Shown piece by piece: positions 25,401 to 34,400 of a stretch of 64,000 nt of DNA (position 1 is the stretch's first letter; the number at the start of each line of letters is the position of its first letter). The notes beneath the pieces are model-generated. The model was not told the DNA's origin. It saw nothing but the letters and a program-made list of their open reading frames with translations, and did not search any database. The position numbers and the translations under genes were made by a program. The stretch is from Liolophura sinensis (lineage: Eukaryota > Mollusca > Polyplacophora > Chitonida > Chitonidae). The stretch is taken from contig NC_088301.1 in NCBI RefSeq assembly GCF_032854445.1, positions 38,549,187 to 38,613,186 on the forward strand, given 5' to 3'.

Positions 25401-28400
25401 ATCTATACCAATGGCTTGGATTTAAATAAGTAGCTCCCCTCTTCACAGCAGGTCATATGCCTTTTCTATATCTAAAAAGACAGCAAGCACCTTTTCTTTA
25501 TTAATGAGTAAACGTCTTATTGTATTTTTTTTACAGTGACCACATGGTGAGTAGTACATTGATTCCTACGGAATCAACTCTGAACTTTGGCAAGCAAGCC
25601 ATTTTTATCTAGAAACCAAGTTAGGCGAGTGTTTATCGCTTTCTGGATAATCTTGCACATATCAGACGTTAAAGCAATAGGACGATATGACTGCGGAGAA
25701 GTTGGGTTCTTACCAGGCTTAGCTACCATCTTCACCTGGTGGCGAGCCCTTTGTTGTATGAAGGGCCTGTTTTAACTCAAAAAGAGAAAAGTCTTCATTA
25801 ATTGGCATGTCGTCAAATGCAGTGTTGTCAGATTGTTGATTTTTTTCTATGTCGTCTTTACGTGACAAGAAGTCAGCATCATAATTGTTTGAACTAGACA
25901 CACAAGAGAAATTGTCATTCAAGATGAACTTTTCACCGTTTGTGACAGAATATTCATCACCACATATAAGGGTGGGAACATTGTTATTCCTATTTCTTCC
26001 ACCAATTGCTCTAACCTGTGACCACACAGACTTCACTGATGTGTTTCTAATAATGGAGGAGCAGTACTCGCGCCAGTGGAGCTTCTGAGCTCGCTTAATG
26101 ACACTTTGAGCCTCTGCCTTACACCTTTTGTATGTTATAATATCTTCCAGTGATCCTGACCGTTGTGCTTTGCTCTTGGCTCACTTTCTGTTTCTGATGG
26201 CGTCAGCGCACTCATTGCTATGCCATCACCAGACGTACGAGGAACTGACTTTCTAGCAGCAGAATTGATAGCCTTAACCACATTATTTGCAAACACATCA
26301 ACATCTTCACTAAAAGATTGTTTGTAAGCGCCAGTTTACATTTCTTTCTATATGTGAACCAATCAGCTTTGTTAATTTTCCATCGAGGGGGATAACCTTG
26401 ATGGTTAGTGTGAGGGCAGACTCCAAAACTAGTAACAACTGGAAATTGGTCGCTACCACATGGAGAATCTTGATCTACCGAGCAAGACGACGCGGCCGCC
26501 AAGTCATTCGAACACAAAGTGAGGTCTATTGCTGACAAATTTCCGGTGCGGATGTCCAATCGAGTGCCTGACCCATTATTCAGAACAACAAGATTATTTT
26601 CCTCGATAAACTCACAAACTACTTTAGCACTGGCATCATTATGAGAGCAGCCCCACGCCATGTGATGAGAATTAAAGTCCCCACAGATGATATAGGATCC
26701 CGTCAAAGTGCTGACCAGGGAATTTAAATCAGTTAGTCGTAGCTTGTTCCAAGGGTTGTACAGATTAACAACATAAACTGGCTTCCGCGTGGACAGAGCT
26801 AACTGACAGCATTGATATTCAAAAGTATTGAATACAGGAAGCTTTACCTCTGTGTATGAAATGCCATCTTTGATGAATATAGCTAGTCCACCTTTCGGGG
26901 GGAATCCTCTATCTGAGCAGCCTGAAATAGTAAAATCTAAATGAGGTTTAAGGAATGTTTCTTGCAGACAAACCACATGTGGCAGGGTTTCCATATTGGA
27001 TATACATAATTTAAATTCTTGGTCGTGGGCACAAAGAGACTGGATATTCTCTTGCAGAATTGTCAGCGTCATTAGGTAAAGAAGAATTACGAGACAATTT
27101 TGATACACGGGCTTATGATCCCTTATTTACGGGGAGTATTTCTTTGTTTTATGACAGCCGAGAGCTCTGCTGGGTCAGCAACGTCACCCCCAAGATGGCG
27201 ATTGGTACACTCAGTTATAAAGTCAATGACCTCAGTACTTTTAGATGCATTTATTTTGATACAATGGAAAATGATTTCAGTGAATAGCGTCACTACACTG
27301 GACAATGAGGCTGGTGAAATGACATCTGATTGCACAGCTACTTCCGCTTCGGTTTGTATAGCAATGCTTTTCACCACTTCCTTCTGCAATGGACAGCCAG
27401 CGTAAGGAGCACTGTGTCCACCTCCACAATTGGCACACTTTGGCATTTCTTTATTAGGGCAGGACTCATAATCATGAGCTTGGCCGCAGCGTGGACATCT
27501 TACCTTATCTATACACTCGGAGGCAATATGGTTTAGGCGCTGGCACCAGAAACACCGCAAAACAGGGGGTTTTAAGGTTTCACTGTAAACATCTTATAGC
27601 CAAGCTTAATTTCTGCGGGGAGAGAGTCAGAATCAAAAGACAACAACAGGGTATCATTACGAGAGGTGCTCCTGTATTTAGTCAATTTCTGAATATGGAA
27701 ACACTTATATTTTCTCAAACAAGCTAGAATTTCCGCCTCCGTAACTTCGCCCCCAACAGTATAAATATCACTCTTGATGAAGATTTGCTTTGTAGCCGAC
27801 ACTTTACATGCCGTAAAGTGGCACAATATTGTCGAGATTCAGTATTTTTTTAACCTGTCTCTAGTTTGAGCATGAAACAAGGTAATCTTTGGACTGAAGA
27901 GTCCTAACATATTTTATGTTGCCCACTGCTTTCTGTAAAGCACTGCTGAATTTTACAGGGTTAATGTTTACAATAGGGGTCTCGCCTTCTGCAGCCATAA
28001 TCACATTAAAATTCTTTACCTGAGGATCTTGGCTGTTTACAGCCCGGGCCATTTTCCGATACTCGCGGTCTGTACTCTGGGAGCGATCTCTATCTCGTTT
28101 ACCGCGATAAACTCCAGGAATGTGGACCTCCATGTCTGAGTTGTCGACGTCTTCCATTATAACCTACAGATAGTTATGTCACTAACAATGCCTACTTCTA
28201 AAGAGGTCTGGTCCTACAAACTAATCAGTTAGGTGCACTGGACATCGGCATATGTTATATACACACAATTAGGAGAGAGGAAATACCCTGGGGCGACTAA
28301 GGGAGAGGGAAAGACGACAGAAACCCCAGTGAAAAAAAGGGTGCAGAAATGTACAGTGCATTTACAGGATTTGAACTTAGCAACCTAAAGAGATTAACCT

Positions 28401-31400
28401 AATAAGATATAAATTCCTAAATAGCGTTTTAGCCTTACACTAAGTACACATTTACACCAGGCCAGACACCGGCTGTGTTTATACACGACGATAACAAAAA
28501 CAACGTAAACAAACACAATAATGTAGGAATAATTGAAGTATACAGGCGATTTACGACAAAATAACTGCCTACAGAGAGACAATAACATCTATATACATAC
28601 ATACATACATACATACATACATACATACAGGAGACAAACACAGGCTAGGCAAGGCTTACGCTTCCTAAAATTAAGGAAATATTCCCTGTGCAAAAAAAAA
28701 GACAGTCAACCGCAACCAAGGGCCAATAAGCCCTCTCCCATTGACAAATGGGTAACTGAATTTTCTTCATTGCACAGTTACACTCGGCATTTTCTTTGGT
28801 CGGTGCTTTGCATTATTTGACAAAAAGAAGTGAACTTCAAAACAGCAAATAGCTAAGAAAGACACAGAGGGAGACACTGCTGAGTGTTTTATCGGTATGC
28901 TAATATATACATTGCATAACGCTTCGGCAGGATAGCAGTTTTCCTGACATGTTATGGACATGTGAAAACGTATCAGCTATGAATGATTTATAAACTAATT
29001 TTTGTGCTCTGTTCCACACCTATTGTCAGGTCAGGGAGACATAGGCTGCATAAAGTCAAAAAAAAAAAAATAAAGTAAACGAAAATGAAGCAAACATGAA
29101 AGGAAAAGCCGCTGAAAACCATTTCTTACTGAGAAATTGTCCTCATGTCGGTTAGAGAGCTCAGATTGTGAACAAACTGTGTTTGTTACCTAGTTTTCTT
29201 GTAATTCTTGTGATAGGTTATTTTCCCAAGCTTATGTTTATTTCTGAGTTACTGTGCTCTCATCGACATGGAATTGCAATATTTTGAGGTTTTCTTCCAT
29301 TTGTATATGTGTTAATGGTGGCATATTCTATTTATATAACTAACAGCATGCACATGCAAATGACAAGAATCATATTTCTGCATTCACTGCCAACAACTGA
29401 ATTAAACTAAAATACACAAGGTGGTAACGATATTGTGAGTGTGACAATGTTTTGATAAGATAACAAAGGAATGGTTGTGGCTTAACATCCGCGTATTTTG
29501 GAGTTGAGTTGTGTACTACTAAAGCAAACTGCATTAACAAACCAATGGTGGAACTGTTCGTGTCATAGACGAAAAACGGAGATTGTGGGATCTTATTGCT
29601 AGCATGATAGGTATATTGATTGATTGATTGTTGTTAAGACAAACCATTCGGCAGTAGTTCAGCTGTACCACGTTGAGTGTATTTTTATGTGGTGATTGAA
29701 CTTGACAGCCACAGTAAATCTATGGTAAATGAGTGAATATCTAAGGCACCGTGTCGTCAGCGCTCATAACAGTGGGATGTATTTGCTAAGTGGTTAACAG
29801 CTGTGTTTCTATTTTGTTTCAGGACATAGAAGAAACCCTTTATCACAACAACTTTACTTCCGTGAGCGTGATATTCTGTGGGGATGTTGGCATCCCAGAG
29901 CAGGATAGACTTGCTTTTGCAATCTATCAGTTCATCGCCATGTTTGCCGCGCCTACTATCATCATGACCTTTTGTTATGCTAGGGTTATTTACGTTCTTT
30001 GGATCAGTTCTAAACGACTTAAGGAAATGACGGATCCGGACGGGTACGTGTCATCTATGCCCTTGTCGAGGAATTATGGCTGCCTGACAGTAACCATAGC
30101 GATTGTTGTTTTTCGATAATAAAACAATGCTTTCTGAATCTTTTATCGCCTGTTAGGATTGAATTGCATTTTTATTACTTTTGTTAAAAGCAAAATTTGG
30201 TTACAAAATCAATGAAACACCTACAAGTTAAACGTGAAATTGGTTATAAAGTCTACATCTCTAAATGTACCTTAAGTGTTTTTGATCAGAAGATGAAAAT
30301 CTTGTTTTATCTTTGCCAAATAAAGGTTTTAGTCCAAAGTTTCTTTGAAAGGGGATTAGGCTACAAATATCAATAGCTGGTTTGTTAATCAGATCAATAT
30401 TTTTACTGAAGATTGTCATCATATGGGTGTTACGAAACCAAAAGTATTTAGAATTTTAATGAGAGGATTTGTTTTATTCACCTTTCGAAAAAAAAACAAC
30501 AAAAAAAAACTCCAAACAAACTGGGGTTCATACAAAGGCATGCGTGACGGCGTTTATCATTGCTCGGTTACAGGCATGGCAGACTGGTTCCTATGAACCA
30601 ACCCGACTACTCCTACAACAGAAAGGTCAGAAGTAGCGTTTTCCGCAGAATGAATAAAGAGCACAGTATTGAAATTAGAGAAGCAAGAAAACAGGTAGGT
30701 GTACTGTTGTCGGTCCGTCCATATTACATTGTGCGTCTGTCAAGGAATAAAATCTAGAATTATTTGCACGAGCTCTAGAAAGAGTGCAAAAACTCCACGA
30801 AGAATTTCTTATAGCTCACCTGATGTTTTCATGAGGATGGAATCACAATTCAGACCTAGCAAAAAAAACTAGTGTATAAATTCAACATTTTGAAAAATAT
30901 GACACCACATAATAGTTAGTTACCTGGAGGAAAATAAACTTATTAGTTTAATAAGATCAGGAAAATATATACATACTTAACTGCTGAATTAAGTTAACTC
31001 GTAAATTTTTGCCCTAACTGGGACCGTAGCCGGATGATTAGTGTTATAGCGCAGCAGAATGGTCTGCCAACAACCTGTGGATGGTCGTGTGTTTTCCCCT
31101 CGTTCATGTAAAAGCATTAGCTAGTGTCAAATTTTGTTTTAAAATGATTAAACTATGATAGGCGCTGCTATATTAAGCGATCCACTTCTATTTACCACGT
31201 ATTATTGATTTATTACAGCTATTATTTAAAATCCTGAATAAATAGAGTAAATACTTGCTTTTTATTTTGTTAGTCTCAAATTTTATAACTTATCCCAACC
31301 AAGTCAGGTCGTTCAGTATAGGGAAATTTATGATTTATTGAAAAGCAAATATACTGTAGCATACTGGAAAATAAAACGAAAGACCAATGACTATCTTGTC

Positions 31401-34400
31401 ATCTTCGACTGACATTCATAATATTATCTTATTGCTGGTATAACCAATTTAACTTGAGGGGCTGCTATTGATCTTGCATGGTTTAAACATAAGGCTACAG
31501 TATTGAAAACTGCCGGTTGCTATAGGATCGCTGTCAAAAATATTCAGAAGAGACTCACAATTCGCCATAAGTGTAGTAGCACAGCCTATGTCCGTATAGA
31601 ACGATTGTTGACTATTTACCATTTACAGTGTATGCAGTGCATTTCAATTTTCATGATCTACCGTAAAAAAACAATGAAATAAACAACCTAAGGATGTAAC
31701 GAAACACGCACACCACTTCACATTCTTCTTACATATTTGCAGACTGGTTAAACCAATAGTTTAAGCTTTGTAAAACGAGTTAGGTGACAGTACAAACAGC
31801 TGCAAAGTTTTCTCTCTGTAAGGCTGAAGAACAACTCGAAGCATGGTGCATAATGATAAATTACAAATGTAACATGAGGTAACTATGACTATTATCGATT
31901 CCTAATATTTTTCGACGAAGTATTAAGCAAGTTTTAGCTAATTTACTTTATAGGCCACTCTGAAAAATTGTCAGTGATTCTTAAGTTTTGCACTGTGGTT
32001 TATTTTGACCATGGAGTCTTGGTTTAGATTTAATCTGGTCGGCGTCACTAAACTATTGCTTATTTTATTTCCTTAATTTTTACATTACATTCCCTCTGTT
32101 TAACTAGTTAAAAATTAGGTGAAGTGTCATAAAGTCAATTCAGGATGGCCCTTATTTTAATAAAAACGGAGTCCAGATCAAATTACCAAAAAACCTGTTT
32201 CATAAACAGAACTCGCAAATTCGCAAGATGATCAGTTGATGATATCCTTATATACAATATGAATAATGACCATAAAAGAATAAAATTATACGAGTTCGAC
32301 TTTCTTTCTTCTGTGCTGTACAATAGCAAGATGTGGGTAAAATATATGTGTCATGTATCTTTCCAAGAATGTTATCATCCGCTTTCTGATCATGAAGTAC
32401 CTTACCTACATCCGGAAGAACAGGTTAGCGTATTTGAATATGTATTTCAATACCGTAGATGTGAAGACGGCTGAAGTATTATAATCAATCTATTTTCAGG
32501 TGATAAAAATGCTGATGACCGTAATCGTCGTTTTCCTTTTATGCTGGGGACCAAAACTTATTCTCCGAATTTTGCTGAAGAAAAAGCACGAGTATCTGTA
32601 TTTCAACGCCGTATTTGTTGCAAGGGTAAGAGAATGACGTGTTGAGGCAAAGAAAAGAGTAAAATGAAGTGCATATTTGTACATATATCAGATGAAAGAA
32701 GATTGAACGTTTTCGAATATTTCGATTTGTTTTTAAATTATTAGACCTGTTAGTCATTCAAGTGAAACACTTTGGGGATTGATGGGACCAATCCTGTAGT
32801 ATCCATGTATTTTGCGAGTGATTGATACATATATACATAATTTTATTGAAGAAGTATAGCAGTCTGAGTGTTAAGATGTTGATGTGATGTCATTGCTCGC
32901 AATATCTAATATTTCACAAACATTTTACTTGGTTGAAGAAAAAAAAGCAGACTAAGTAATAATTGGAGCTATTTTCCTGTACAGTGTTTAATGGTATATG
33001 TATGACATAAACTTCATGTTGGTGATTTCTTTGCATTTAATTTACCTGATTAGTTGTTTACTAGATCATGTGAATTTACCAAGAATAAATAAGACAATTC
33101 AGTGTAGCATTTAGTGTTTCGTCAGAGTGAAAAAATTTTTTTTTGAGCATTTAGTATTAATATTTCAGCATTTTCAGCATTTAGGAATTAATATTGCTTC
33201 CCGTAAAATCAAAACTTTTAGCGATATATTTTCATATTTTCAGCAGCATATAATTTGAAGAACAAATTAGTCTCCAATCGTAGTTTGAAGATAGTTAAGC
33301 TCTAGGTCTGTTAACTTAAGGGAGTGCACACATCCATATATAGCTGATTATTTGGACTCGGAATGAATAGGGGTAACGACAAAAGGAATTACAGTGATCC
33401 TTCTCCTGGAGAATTAACCCACACAGACTCATTGGCCATGTGGTGTCCATTGTCTTGATTGATAAGCTGTTTTTGTCTGTTCATGCTGATGGCTTTCAGT
33501 AGGTACCTCATTATGTGTCCTGTTTTGTTCACCGATACAATGACTTTACGAAATACTAAATAACTAGAATTAGGTTCGTAACGGCCACTTAATAGACTTC
33601 AGCTCCATTATTGTGTGTACTTCTTGTCTTCTTATATTAGGATCTCAGTGACATTAACTAATGAAAGAGGCATTGAATGTGATAACTTAGATGCCTTGCA
33701 TAAGAGAATACCGAGCTATTCACTTGTGGCAGATTCTTTTCTTGTATATTGGTTCACCATATATCGTTGGTTTTTTGGGGGGGTGGGGGGGGGGGGCAGT
33801 TTGGAGTTGATTTCTCGTTCTGCCTGGATCGTTTTGTCAAGTGGTACCTTATCATTTTCTCCATACGGTGCTTTGCTATAATGTGCTTGGCTCCTTTGAA
33901 AATTGTGATGACTATCCCGCGATGAGCCGACCAATTAAATCGGAAGTCTGGGACGAGAAACACTGACCTGCGCCAAACTGAAAGACGTCGAATGTCAACA
34001 GTTTCCCACTTACCGCACTGTCGTCGGTGCTCTGGTTTTAATCTCTAAGATGTTGTCTTTTATATTAAGAATTTCGTGAAATTGAGTGACGATTACAGAT
34101 GTGCATATGGATATTCACAACGTTCAGTTTTGCATTTATATTCTTAATATAGAGACACCTTGAGGCGGTAACTGGATAGTCATTCCGTTGCATTCGTACT
34201 GGCTAACTATCTCGTTGCGTTCATTCCATTTTTTAATATTTAAGTCTTCATATACATTTATATGAGTTCGCAATTTGTAAAACTTGTCATCCCTAATTTT
34301 CACATAGAAGTGCTCACATTGCAACATCTCATGGCGATTATTAAGAGATTTCGGCATTTGATAATTGAACAACTTAACAAAAAACCCAACTAATTTGTCT

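Larger units (their letters stand above)
22470..28200 (-). mobile_element. Antisense non-LTR retrotransposon (LINE), I-group-like, decayed
   Basis: Reads right to left: ORF1 (28157-27123) with three zinc knuckles, then ORF2 with AP-endonuclease (27108-26218), reverse transcriptase (26036-24618), RNase H (about 24400-23940) and a C-terminal Cys/His segment (23074-22649). An APE endonuclease together with an RNase H downstream of RT is characteristic of the I group (I, Nimb, Ingi, Outcast and relatives); the exact clade needs a tree. The element has several frameshifts and internal deletions and is split between 23085 and 23950 by a family A repeat. Both ends are approximate, with no clear target-site duplication. 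It lies antisense in gene 1 intron 2. Confidence 0.88.
9123..29822 (+). other. Gene 1 intron 2 (20.7 kb, phase 0), transposon-rich
   Basis: Largest intron of the gene, bounded by GTAAGT and TTTCAG. Contents are listed separately: SINE copies, family A and B repeats, a minisatellite, an inverted duplication, TA microsatellites and a 5.7-kb antisense LINE. No host exon is required here, since exons 2 and 3 join in phase and in receptor register. Confidence 0.85.

Noticed and set aside
28533-28820. A repeat-containing 95-codon protein
   Set aside because: The repeat is the (ATAC)n microsatellite read as Tyr-Ile-His-Thr.
29790-30119. Exon 3 as a continuous 109-codon reading to the stop
   Set aside because: The upstream end passes through the TTTCAG acceptor, and the downstream end leaves the receptor alignment at the GTACGT donor.
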